A DNA stretch of 9,977 nt. It comes from an uncultured Actinomycetes bacterium. GTDB taxonomy: Bacteria; Actinomycetota; Coriobacteriia; Coriobacteriales; RUG844. The stretch's first letter is position 1; every line of letters starts with the position of its first letter. The position numbers and the translations under genes are program-made. Shown here in pieces: positions 1 to 7,081 of the stretch. The DNA lies in assembly GCA_900313875.1 (NCBI GenBank), contig OMSY01000124.1, positions 1 to 9,977 on the forward strand, read 5' to 3'. The notes beneath the pieces are model-generated. The model was not told the origin of the DNA. It ran no database searches and saw nothing but the letters and a program-made list of their open reading frames with translations.

Positions 1-1
1 C

Positions 2-1501
<1,500 letters not shown>

Positions 1502-1553
1502 CCCTGCCATCAGGCCACATCCGAAACCGACCGCTTGCTATGCTCTGATAGGG

Positions 1554-1594
1554 GTATCATCTACTCGTACGGAAGCACACTGGTAAAATGATAC
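1554..1594 (+). promoter_or_regulatory. Candidate extended -10 promoter inside a 7-bp dyad, upstream of the stand-alone thiD-like gene
   Basis: TGGTAAAAT at 1581-1589 matches an extended -10 element (TGn plus TAAAAT). No convincing -35 is seen 17 nt upstream (CTACTC). A dyad, GTATCAT at 1554-1560 and ATGATAC at 1588-1594, brackets and touches the -10 hexamer, so it could be an operator. If transcription starts about 7 nt past the -10, near 1596, the ATG at 1599 would be almost leaderless, while the ATG at 1626 has a Shine-Dalgarno-like sequence. A second -10-like hexamer, TATGCT, lies at 1539-1544. All of this is inference from sequence pattern. Confidence 0.4.
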
Positions 1595-1625
1595 GACCAT
1601 GTATCCGAGGGCTGAGAAGGAAGAC

Positions 1626-2483
1626 ATGACGTATAAGGTTCCGACCGTGCTCACCATCGCTGGTTCCGATTGCAGCGGCGGAGCGGGTATCCAGGCAGAC
1701 CTCAAGACCATAGCGGCTCACAAGCTCTATGGCATGAGCGTCATCTGCGCACTCACCGCGCAGAACACGATGAAGGTGGCGAGCATCCAGGATGCCTCGG
1801 CGGAGATCGTCGCCCAGCAGATGGATTGCGTCTTCTCGGACATCTATCCTGACGCGGTCAAGATCGGGATGGTGTCCAATTCGGAGATCATCGAGACCAT
1901 CGCGTACAAGCTCGCCTTCCATGGTCCACGGAACATCGTGCTCGATCCCGTGATGATCTCGTCCACCGGGTCACGGCTCATCACCGAGGAGGCACAGCAG
2001 GTCCTCATCGACAGGCTCCTGCCCATGGCGGACATCGTCACGCCCAACATCCCCGAGGCGGAGGTCTTCTCGGGGATGGCCATCAGGAACCGTGATGATA
2101 TGGTGAAGGCCGCCTCGATCATCGCTGCGCGGATCAGCCAGGTCAAGCGCGAGGGGGGCAGCTACTGGGGCCATGTCACGATCCTGCTCAAGGGCGGGCA
2201 TCTGGATGACGAGGCTTCCGACCTCATCTACTCGTATGTCGATGAGGAGGGCGTGGGCAAGACCGTCGAGACCACCTGGGTGTCCATGGAGCGTATCGAC
2301 AACCCCAACACCCATGGTACCGGTTGCACGCTGTCGAGTGCCATCGCCTGCAACCTTGCGCTCGGTGCCGAGGAGGTGGACGCCATCCGCAAGGCCAAGG
2401 AATACCTGACCGGCGCCATCGGTGCGGGGCTCTACCTCGGGCATGGTTCCGGTCCGCTCGATCATATGTATCAGTACCGCTGA
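1626..2483 (+). CDS. thiD: ThiD-family kinase: hydroxymethylpyrimidine (phosphate) kinase or pyridoxine-type kinase, stand-alone paralogue
   Basis: A ribokinase-fold kinase of the ThiD/PdxK group, expected to phosphorylate HMP and HMP-phosphate with ATP in thiamine synthesis. Some family members instead phosphorylate pyridoxal or pyridoxine. With the start at 1626 it has 285 residues. Visible motifs: N-terminal AGSDCSGGAGIQADLKT (12-28); substrate-pocket segment TAQNT (44-48), whose Gln aligns with Gln44 of E. coli ThiD; PDAVKIGM (75-82); DPVM (107-110); TPNIPEAE (139-146); KGGHLDD (189-195); and the anion-hole and catalytic signature HGTGCTLSSAIA (230-241). An extra stretch of about ten residues (about 171-183) precedes the KGG strand compared with the second copy in this window. 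I chose ATG 1626 because AGAAGGAAG sits just upstream and the protein then begins close to the family N terminus; ATG 1599 in frame would add nine residues. The Gln pocket residue favours HMP, whereas B. subtilis PdxK has Met there. It lies outside the TPP-riboswitch operon. Family is certain; substrate is not. Confidence 0.85.
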   Translation: MTYKVPTVLTIAGSDCSGGAGIQADLKTIAAHKLYGMSVICALTAQNTMKVASIQDASAEIVAQQMDCVFSDIYPDAVKIGMVSNSEIIETIAYKLAFHGPRNIVLDPVMISSTGSRLITEEAQQVLIDRLLPMADIVTPNIPEAEVFSGMAIRNRDDMVKAASIIAARISQVKREGGSYWGHVTILLKGGHLDDEASDLIYSYVDEEGVGKTVETTWVSMERIDNPNTHGTGCTLSSAIACNLALGAEEVDAIRKAKEYLTGAIGAGLYLGHGSGPLDHMYQYR

Positions 2484-2488
2484 TCGAC

Positions 2489-2567
2489 GGTAGCGCGAAC
2501 GGGGGACGGGCGAGCAGGTACAACAATCCCCCGTTCCCTCGTTCGCCCGTCCCCCGTTCGCGCTACC
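2489..2567. repeat. Large 27-bp inverted repeat between convergent genes; possible bidirectional terminator or repeat element
   Basis: The left arm 2489-2515 and right arm 2541-2567 are complementary over 27 positions. The single mismatch (G2514 opposite T2542) would be a G-U pair in RNA. The loop is 25 nt (2516-2540). The stem is extremely GC-rich and sits exactly between the stop codons of two convergent genes, the place for a shared terminator. However, neither side has a T-tract (2568 onward reads CGGTATACGG). The loop also holds TCCCCCGTTC (2527-2536), a direct copy of 2550-2559 in the right arm, so the left-arm segment 2497-2506 can pair with either. The size and internal duplication also fit a dispersed extragenic palindrome. 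No flanking target duplication is convincing. Confidence 0.75.
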
Positions 2568-2594
2568 CGGTATACGGTATCGCCCGTCTTCCCG

Positions 2595-3119
2595 TCATTC
2601 CAGTACGTCCTTGTAATAGGAGACCAGGGGATAGAGCTTTCCCTGGTTCTCGATGTCCATGATCTCGCCCTTGGTCATCCAGCGCACCTCGGCCACCTCG
2701 GTCTCCTGCAGCCTGAGGCTGTCGATGCTCGCATCGCTCTGGAAGAGGAAGGCATCGTAGAAATCCTGCCAGCGGTCACGGCGGGTATGGTAGATCAGAC
2801 GCGCGGTGCCGGGGTCGAGGGTGATGCCGAGCTCCTCGTATGCCTCGCGGACCGCACCCTCGAGGCTCGTCTCGCCGGCTACCGCACAGCCGCCGGTGCA
2901 TTCCCACAGCCCTCCGTAGAGCTTCTTGTTCGGATGACGCAACGACATGAGGTACTGCCCCTGGCTGTTGCGGATCCAGGAGGAGACGATGATGTGGTAG
3001 TAGCCGTCGGGGATGTTGAGGCCCCTGCGCATGAATTCACCGGTCAGGTTCCGGTCCTTGTCGTAGAGGTCCCAGAGCTCGTTCGGTGCCCAGGGGTCTG
3101 CGGTGGTCTTGACGCCCAT
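2595..3119 (-). CDS. Nudix hydrolase, third gene of the TPP-riboswitch operon
   Basis: Nudix enzymes hydrolyse nucleoside diphosphates linked to another moiety, using Mg2+ held by the Nudix-box glutamates. The 174-residue protein has a perfect Nudix box, GX5EX7REUXEEXGU, at residues 77-99 (G77, E83, R91, E92, E95, E96, G98, I99). The N-terminal part (ELWDLYDKDRNLTG, 14-27, then GYYHIIVSSWIRNSQGQYL) is the type seen in the Nudix branch related to isopentenyl-diphosphate isomerase and YfcD-like proteins; I place it there only loosely. The start lies 7 nt after the thiE stop, and its AGGTGA ribosome site overlaps the thiE 3' end, so co-transcription is nearly certain. By context it may hydrolyse a thiamine-pathway pyrophosphate such as HMP-PP or a damaged or analogue thiamine pyrophosphate (E. 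coli NudJ has HMP-PP phosphatase activity), but the substrate cannot be read from sequence. Confidence 0.9.
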   Translation of the reverse strand: MGVKTTADPWAPNELWDLYDKDRNLTGEFMRRGLNIPDGYYHIIVSSWIRNSQGQYLMSLRHPNKKLYGGLWECTGGCAVAGETSLEGAVREAYEELGITLDPGTARLIYHTRRDRWQDFYDAFLFQSDASIDSLRLQETEVAEVRWMTKGEIMDIENQGKLYPLVSYYKDVLE

Positions 3120-3126
3120 GGTTCGC

Positions 3127-3768
3127 TCACCTGTTCTTCTCGAAGAGCATCTTGAGGTTGCGCGCGGCCTGTTCGATGTCGGGCTGTGCGATGATGGCGG
3201 AGACGATGGCGAGTCCGTCTATGCCCGTTCCCTTGAACAGGGGGATGCGCTCGGCGTTGATGCCGCCGATGACGACGATGGGGATGTCGACCTCCGCGCG
3301 GATCCGCTTGAGCTCGTCGATGCTCGTGAAATCGGCATCCGTCTTGGTCGCGGTGACGAACATGGCTCCCACGCCGAGGTAGTCCGCCCCGTCGTCCACC
3401 GCCTTCCTCGCCTCGGCGAGGTTCGCTGCGGAGACGCCGAGCAGCATGTCGGGGCCGATGACCTTGCGCACGATATCGGCGGGGATGTCGCTCTGTCCCA
3501 CATGTACGCCGGCAGCGCCGACGGCCAGGGCGATGTCGATGCGGTCGTTGATGATGAGGGGCACGTCATGTTCATCGCAGATCGCCTTGATGCTCTGGGC
3601 AACCTCGAGGAATGCAAGGCTCGACGCCGTCTTCTCACGGAGCTGGACCACCGTCGCGCCGCCGGCTATGGCTGCGGAGACGGCCTCCTCGAGCGTATCG
3701 GTGCTCATGAGGTCGCGATCGGTCACGAAATAGAGCGAATAGTCGATGCTGGATTTGTCGAATCCCAT
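3127..3768 (-). CDS. thiE: Thiamine-phosphate synthase ThiE
   Basis: Condenses HMP-PP with hydroxyethylthiazole phosphate to give thiamine phosphate and pyrophosphate; a cytoplasmic TIM-barrel enzyme. The 213 residues match the usual family length (about 210). Visible motifs: TDRDL near the N terminus; VQLREK (41-46), which binds substrate; INDRIDIAL (73-81) with the metal-binding Asp; GVHVGQSD (87-94); [18 protein letters not shown] (129-146), whose Thr residues normally contact pyrophosphate; VVIGGIN (165-171); and GLAIVSAI (185-192). The start at 3768 is supported by GAGGAGG placed about 7 nt upstream. That ribosome site lies in the six-base loop of a small TGACC/GGTCA hairpin (3772-3787), which would leave it exposed. 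It lies 48 nt downstream of thiD and 7 nt upstream of the Nudix gene, in one operon under the TPP riboswitch. No missing key residue is apparent. Confidence 0.97.
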   Translation of the reverse strand: MGFDKSSIDYSLYFVTDRDLMSTDTLEEAVSAAIAGGATVVQLREKTASSLAFLEVAQSIKAICDEHDVPLIINDRIDIALAVGAAGVHVGQSDIPADIVRKVIGPDMLLGVSAANLAEARKAVDDGADYLGVGAMFVTATKTDADFTSIDELKRIRAEVDIPIVVIGGINAERIPLFKGTGIDGLAIVSAIIAQPDIEQAARNLKMLFEKNR

Positions 3769-3816
3769 GGCTGACCCTCCTCGGTCAAGGGGTGCGGGCG
3801 AGATCGTTGCCGGAGA

Positions 3817-4635
3817 TCAGTAGTCCTCGCGTGCGGCGTTCTGCAGTCCATCGCGGTACAGGTCCCAGAAATGGTGTACGGCCCCGCAGCCGTGGCCGAT
3901 GTTCGGGGCATGCTCGATGGCGGTCGTCACGTAATCCTTTGCACGCCTGACCGCCTCCTCCACGGGGTATCCGATCGCGAGGTTCGAGGCGATGGCGGAG
4001 GAGTAGGTGCAGCCGGTGCCGTGCGTGCTCTGCGTCTCGATGTACCGGGTCTTGAAATGATGGTGCGTGCTTCCGTCGAACAGCAGGTCCTGGGCATCGG
4101 GGATGTGGTTGCCGCCCTTGATGAGCACGTTGCGGCACCCCATGGCGTGGATGATCTCCGCGGCTTTCTCCATGTCCCCGGTCGTCTCGACCTTCATCTT
4201 GGCGATGTGCTCCGCCTCGGGGATGTTCGGGGTGAGCACGTCCGCGAGGGGGAGGATCTTCTCGATCAGGGTGTCGATGGAGCCGAAGTCCATGAGCGGG
4301 TCGCCGTTCTTGGCGAACATGACCGGGTCGATGACGACGTTCACGCTGCCATGCTCGATGAGCTTGGTGGCGACGGCTTCCATCTGCGGCGCGGCCGAGA
4401 GCATGCCGACCTTGACGGCGTCGGGGACGATGTCCTCGTACACCGCGTCGATCTGCTCGCCGATCATCTCGGCTGAGACGTTCATGATGTCGATGACCCG
4501 GGCGGTGTTCTCCGCGACGACCGACACGATGGCGGTCATGCCGAAGACGCCATGGGCTGAGAACGTCTTGAGGTCCGCTTGGATTCCCGCTCCGCCACTG
4601 CAGTCGGAGCCCGCGATGCTGAGCACTTTCTTCAT
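3817..4635 (-). CDS. thiD: Hydroxymethylpyrimidine/phosphomethylpyrimidine kinase ThiD (riboswitch-controlled copy)
   Basis: Carries out two ATP-dependent phosphorylations, HMP to HMP-P to HMP-PP, supplying ThiE encoded directly downstream. The protein has 272 residues, a typical ThiD length. Motifs: AGSDCSGGAGIQADLKTF (8-25), VVAENT (39-44), PDAVKVGM (71-78), DPVM (103-106), TPNIPEAE (135-142), KGGNH (173-177), and HGTGCTYSSAIASNLA (205-220) with the family Cys (C209). At the substrate-pocket position equivalent to E. coli Gln44 this copy has Glu (E42), while the stand-alone copy at 1626 keeps Gln. Start 4635 has an excellent SD, GAGGAGGT, about 5 nt upstream. That SD is partly covered by a 10-bp stem with an upstream anti-SD, and the gene follows a TPP riboswitch and a terminator hairpin, so repression by TPP is expected. 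First gene of the thiD-thiE-Nudix operon. ThiD is favoured over PdxK because of this context. Confidence 0.95.
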   Translation of the reverse strand: MKKVLSIAGSDCSGGAGIQADLKTFSAHGVFGMTAIVSVVAENTARVIDIMNVSAEMIGEQIDAVYEDIVPDAVKVGMLSAAPQMEAVATKLIEHGSVNVVIDPVMFAKNGDPLMDFGSIDTLIEKILPLADVLTPNIPEAEHIAKMKVETTGDMEKAAEIIHAMGCRNVLIKGGNHIPDAQDLLFDGSTHHHFKTRYIETQSTHGTGCTYSSAIASNLAIGYPVEEAVRRAKDYVTTAIEHAPNIGHGCGAVHHFWDLYRDGLQNAAREDY

Positions 4636-4636
4636 A

Positions 4637-4712
4637 TCCGTACCTCCTCAGGTCTGGATAGCCGATGATGGGATGCCGCTTTCCGGCATCCTGCGCTTGC
4701 TTGAGGTACGGA
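4637..4712 (-). promoter_or_regulatory. Anti-Shine-Dalgarno stem over the thiD ribosome binding site (second layer of the riboswitch platform)
   Basis: On the transcribed (minus) strand TCCGTACCTC (complement of 4703-4712) is perfectly complementary over 10 bases to GAGGTACGGA (complement of 4637-4646), which holds the 3' half of the SD and ends one base before the thiD ATG. The enclosed 56 nt contain a further hairpin: an 8-bp GGATGCCG/CGGCATCC stem with a 5-nt loop (4671-4691). Folding would hide the ribosome site. Pairing is seen in the sequence; the regulatory role is inferred. Confidence 0.6.
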
Positions 4713-4727
4713 GCCATGGAACAGGAA

Positions 4728-4751
4728 GGGGGCTTCCGACCGGAAGCCCCC
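4728..4751 (-). terminator. Intrinsic terminator hairpin in the TPP riboswitch expression platform
   Basis: On the minus strand a perfect 10-bp stem GGGGGCTTCC / GGAAGCCCCC closes a GGTC loop and is followed by TTCCTGTTCC, only partly U-rich. It lies about 20 nt after the aptamer. Its 5' arm holds GCUUCC, which can also pair with GGAAGC at the aptamer's 3' edge (complement of 4773-4778), giving a plausible 6-bp antiterminator when TPP is absent. The weak U-tract makes termination efficiency uncertain. Confidence 0.75.
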
Positions 4752-4769
4752 CACGTCACATGCTTTGAA

Positions 4770-4860
4770 GCTGCTTCCCTACGCCAGTGTTAACTGTAAT
4801 CAGGTTCAAAGGGTCAGGTTTCAACCTTCTCAACCACCGTGAGGTAGTCCCCCCTGCAAA
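4770..4860 (-). promoter_or_regulatory. TPP riboswitch (THI element) aptamer
   Basis: Read on the minus strand, the conserved blocks are in order: GGGGGGACUACC; a P3-type stem ACUACC/GGUGGU closing a UCAC loop; UUGAGA (family UGAGA, with U in place of the more usual C before it); a variable AGGUU/AACCU arm; GACCCUUUGAACCUGAU, a near-invariant block; a CAGU/ACUG arm with a UAAC loop; and GGCGUAGGGAAGC, the hallmark 3' block that closes P1 with the 5' UUGC. These are the two arms that hold the pyrimidine and the diphosphate of TPP. It precedes thiD-thiE-Nudix and should turn the operon off when TPP is plentiful. Confidence 0.96.
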
Positions 4861-4869
4861 CATGGGACC

Positions 4870-4898
4870 ATTATCGCACCGCTGCCGGTGACCGTCAA
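4870..4898 (-). promoter_or_regulatory. Promoter of the thiD-thiE-Nudix operon
   Basis: On the minus strand TTGACG (complement of 4893-4898) and GATAAT (complement of 4870-4875) each match five of six consensus sigma-70 bases, at the ideal 17-nt spacing. The predicted start is near 4863, so the transcript begins just before the TPP aptamer. The spacer contains a small dyad, CACCG-CTGC-CGGTG (4877-4890), which could be an operator or chance. Confidence 0.8.
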
Positions 4899-5149
4899 TG
4901 AGGGGTGCTGCGGATAATGGGGCGACGGGGGCGTGGTGCGGAGGTCCGGCTGGTACCGGGATGGGATGGTGGGCTGCTGGACGGGACGGGGACCTTGTCC
5001 CCCTGTCATCGGCTTCCCATCCTGGATATGACGGAAAACCAACGGATGCTGTCCCCCATGCTGGTTTCGGCGTATCGTCACAGGAAAGCAAGCGACGACC
5101 GTTCATCGTCCCCGTCTTTCGGGGACGTCTATCCGCAGGGGAGAGGTTC
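4899..5149. other. Divergent intergenic region and htrA leader, with a second -10-like element and two hairpins
   Basis: I see no convincing gene in these 251 bases; the frame is open ahead of htrA but lacks a supported start. GATAAT at 4913-4918 on the + strand is a good -10 hexamer without a recognisable -35. With its flank (GATAATGG, 4913-4920) it is the inverted copy of the thi promoter's -10 region (CCATTATC, 4868-4875). Two hairpins lie in the possible htrA leader: GGGGAC-CTT-GTCCCC at 4988-5002, and CGTCCCCG-TCTTT-CGGGGACG at 5107-5127, the latter 11 nt before the ribosome site. Neither is followed by a T-run. Confidence 0.45.
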
Positions 5150-6607
5150 ATGTTCAATGAGAGCAGTGGCCAGCAGGTTCCATTTGGCCAGGGGGCACCG
5201 GATGCTTCGCGGCAGGATGAGGGGATGCAGGACGCAGCACGGCGACAGGATACCGCCCCGCAGGGTTCGCCCGTTCCCCCGCAGAGTGCATACCAGGCTC
5301 CCGTGAACACGGACCGGATTCCCGTCTCCCCCCAGATCAGGCGGGCGAAGTCGGGCAGGAGGCCATCCTTGCGCGGTTCGGTGATCATGCCGCTCGTCAC
5401 CTCGCTCATCGGCATGGCGTTCGGTGGCGTCTGCATGCACTTCATCATGGGGAAGAAACCATCGTCCGTCGTCTCCAACTCAGACAACGGTTCCGTGAAC
5501 ATCGTCGCCTCGGGTGATGACGTGACCCTTGCCGAGGCGGTTTCGGCCAAGGTGCTTCCCTCCGTCGTCAGCATCGACGTCTACACACAGGGGAGTGGCA
5601 CGAACCCCTTCACGGGTGCGGACATCGCCTCGACTGAGACGAAATCGGGCCTTGGCTCGGGTGTCATCATCTCGAACGACGGATACATCCTCACCAACTA
5701 CCATGTCGTCGAGGGTGCGAGCAATCTCGTGGTCAACATCGACGAGGACGCCTATGATGCCCGGATCGTGGGCACGGATCCCTCGAGCGACCTTGCGGTG
5801 GTGAAGATCGAGGCGGGCAACCTCACGCCCATCGAGGTCGGCAGCTCGTCAGACCTCGTGGTCGGCGAGTGGGTGCTCGCTGCAGGCAGTCCTTACGGAC
5901 TCGAGAAGTCGGTCTCCACCGGCATCATCTCCGCGCTCTACCGCTCGACGAGCATGCAGTCGGAGACGGGTCTTGCCATCTATGCGAACATGATCCAGAC
6001 CGATGCGGCGGTGAATCCCGGGAACTCCGGGGGCGCACTCGTGGACTCCTCGGGCAAGCTCATCGGTGTCAACACCCTCATCGAGTCCGCATCCGGCTCC
6101 AACTCAGGTGTCGCGTTCGCGATCCCCGTCGACTATGCGATGAAGGTGGCGGAGCAGCTCAAGAACGGTGAGCAGGTGCAGCATGCCCATATGGGCGTGT
6201 CCCTCGCCACCGTCAACAGCCAGAACTACCAGTCGGCCAACCTCTCGGTCCAGAGCGGTGCCTACATCAGGCAGATCGAGGAGGGGTCCCCGGCTGCGAA
6301 CGCGGGGTTGCAGCAGGGCGATGTCATCACGAAGGTCAACGGTACGCCCGTGGCCACGGCGAGCGAGGCGGTCATCCAGGTGCGGTCGCAGTCCCCGGGT
6401 GACACCATATCCATCGAGTACATGCGGGGGGACGAGACCAGGACCGCCGATGTGACCCTGACGGGTGCGACCGACGAGGCCAATGGCTACAACGCGGGTT
6501 CGCAGCGGGATTCTCGTAACAGCGGCTCGTCCGGTGGGTTCAGCTTCCGTCCCGGTGCCTATGACCTGTCATCGAGCCCGGATGCCGAGTCCATCGCCGC
6601 GGCATGA
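5150..6607 (+). CDS. htrA: Membrane-anchored HtrA/DegP-type serine protease with one PDZ domain
   Basis: Trypsin-fold quality-control protease acting outside the cytoplasmic membrane. With the start at 5150 it has 485 residues: a hydrophilic Gln/Pro/Ala-rich cytoplasmic segment (1-60), a basic patch (64-75), one membrane segment (about 77-99), an extracytoplasmic linker, the protease domain (about 125-340), one PDZ domain (about 345-438) and a Ser/Gly-rich tail (about 440-485). The catalytic triad is complete: H185 in TNYHVVEG, D214 in SSDLAVVK, S293 in NPGNSGGAL. The anchored single-PDZ layout is the Gram-positive and actinobacterial form rather than the secreted two-PDZ DegP. ATG 5150 is preferred because AGGGGAGAGG lies directly upstream and the topology is sensible; the frame is open back to 4898 but that stretch looks non-coding. 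Its stop overlaps the rlmH start (ATGA), a neighbour pair widely conserved in Gram-positive bacteria. Confidence 0.95.
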   Translation: MFNESSGQQVPFGQGAPDASRQDEGMQDAARRQDTAPQGSPVPPQSAYQAPVNTDRIPVSPQIRRAKSGRRPSLRGSVIMPLVTSLIGMAFGGVCMHFIMGKKPSSVVSNSDNGSVNIVASGDDVTLAEAVSAKVLPSVVSIDVYTQGSGTNPFTGADIASTETKSGLGSGVIISNDGYILTNYHVVEGASNLVVNIDEDAYDARIVGTDPSSDLAVVKIEAGNLTPIEVGSSSDLVVGEWVLAAGSPYGLEKSVSTGIISALYRSTSMQSETGLAIYANMIQTDAAVNPGNSGGALVDSSGKLIGVNTLIESASGSNSGVAFAIPVDYAMKVAEQLKNGEQVQHAHMGVSLATVNSQNYQSANLSVQSGAYIRQIEEGSPAANAGLQQGDVITKVNGTPVATASEAVIQVRSQSPGDTISIEYMRGDETRTADVTLTGATDEANGYNAGSQRDSRNSGSSGGFSFRPGAYDLSSSPDAESIAAA

Positions 6608-7074
6608 AGGTCTCCATCGTCGCAGTCGGCAAGCTGAAGGAACGGTTCTGGAAAGATGCTTGTGCGGAGTATGCCAAGCGTCTTTCCGGCTACCTCGACC
6701 TGCGCATCATCGAGGTTCCCGACAGGGGTGCCAGGGGCAGGGGGGATGTGGCGGACGTGCTCGAGCGCGAGGCGGCCGATATCCTTGGCACCCTCCCGGC
6801 ATCTTCACATGTGGTGCTTCTCGATATCGATGGCAGGCAATACTCCAGCGAGCAGCTTTCGGAGCATCTTGACGACCTCAAGCTCTCTGGCCACGGGACG
6901 TTCTCCTTCGTCATCGGGGGGTCGTACGGAGTTTCGGATAAGGTGAGGTCGCGTGCGGACGAGCGCCTCTCGTTCGGCAAGATGACATTGCCGCACAACC
7001 TTGCCCGCGTGGTCCTCCTCGAACAGCTGTATCGCTGTGCCCGAATCTCACGTGGCGAGCCATACCACAAGTAG
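6604..7074 (+). CDS. rlmH: 23S rRNA (pseudouridine-1915-N3) methyltransferase RlmH
   Basis: SPOUT-class methyltransferase that uses S-adenosylmethionine to methylate pseudouridine 1915 of 23S rRNA in assembled ribosomes. The protein has 156 residues, the family norm. It starts MKVSIVAVGKLKERFWKDACAEY-like with the typical N-terminal strand. It contains the SAM-binding knot segment FVIGGSYGVSDKV, then LSFGKMTLPHNLARVVLLEQLYRC, and ends in the diagnostic GEPYHK C terminus. The start overlaps the htrA stop by four bases (ATGA), so translation is probably coupled; no separate strong SD is needed. In staphylococci the end of this gene (orfX) is the SCCmec insertion site. Here the 3' end is followed directly by a short spacer and argS, with no inserted element. 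Confidence 0.97.
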   Translation: MKVSIVAVGKLKERFWKDACAEYAKRLSGYLDLRIIEVPDRGARGRGDVADVLEREAADILGTLPASSHVVLLDIDGRQYSSEQLSEHLDDLKLSGHGTFSFVIGGSYGVSDKVRSRADERLSFGKMTLPHNLARVVLLEQLYRCARISRGEPYHK

Positions 7075-7081
7075 ATTCGGA

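Noticed and set aside
1609..1622. GGGCTGAGAAGGA ahead of the stand-alone ThiD-like gene as a TPP riboswitch
   Set aside because: Only the CTGAGA string matches. The ACCTGAT and GCGTAGGGAA blocks are absent and there is too little leader for an aptamer.
4633..4717. A leader peptide starting at the minus-strand ATG complementary to 4715-4717
   Set aside because: No SD precedes it (a C/U-rich terminator tail lies upstream), and the frame simply runs on as an out-of-frame shadow of thiD.
3785..4759. Long minus-strand open frame overlapping thiD
   Set aside because: Arg/His/Gly-rich translation with no family motifs; it is the alternate frame of a GC-rich gene whose real frame is clearly ThiD.
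4898..5149. An 84-residue N-terminal extension of the HtrA frame
   Set aside because: No ribosome site or recognisable domain. It would overlap the thi promoter region, and ATG 5150 has a good SD followed by a sensible cytoplasmic segment and membrane anchor.
7050..7074. SCC-type attachment site at the 3' end of rlmH
   Set aside because: The end reads GAGCCATACCACAAGTAG, only loosely like the staphylococcal site. No recombinase, direct repeat or inserted DNA follows.
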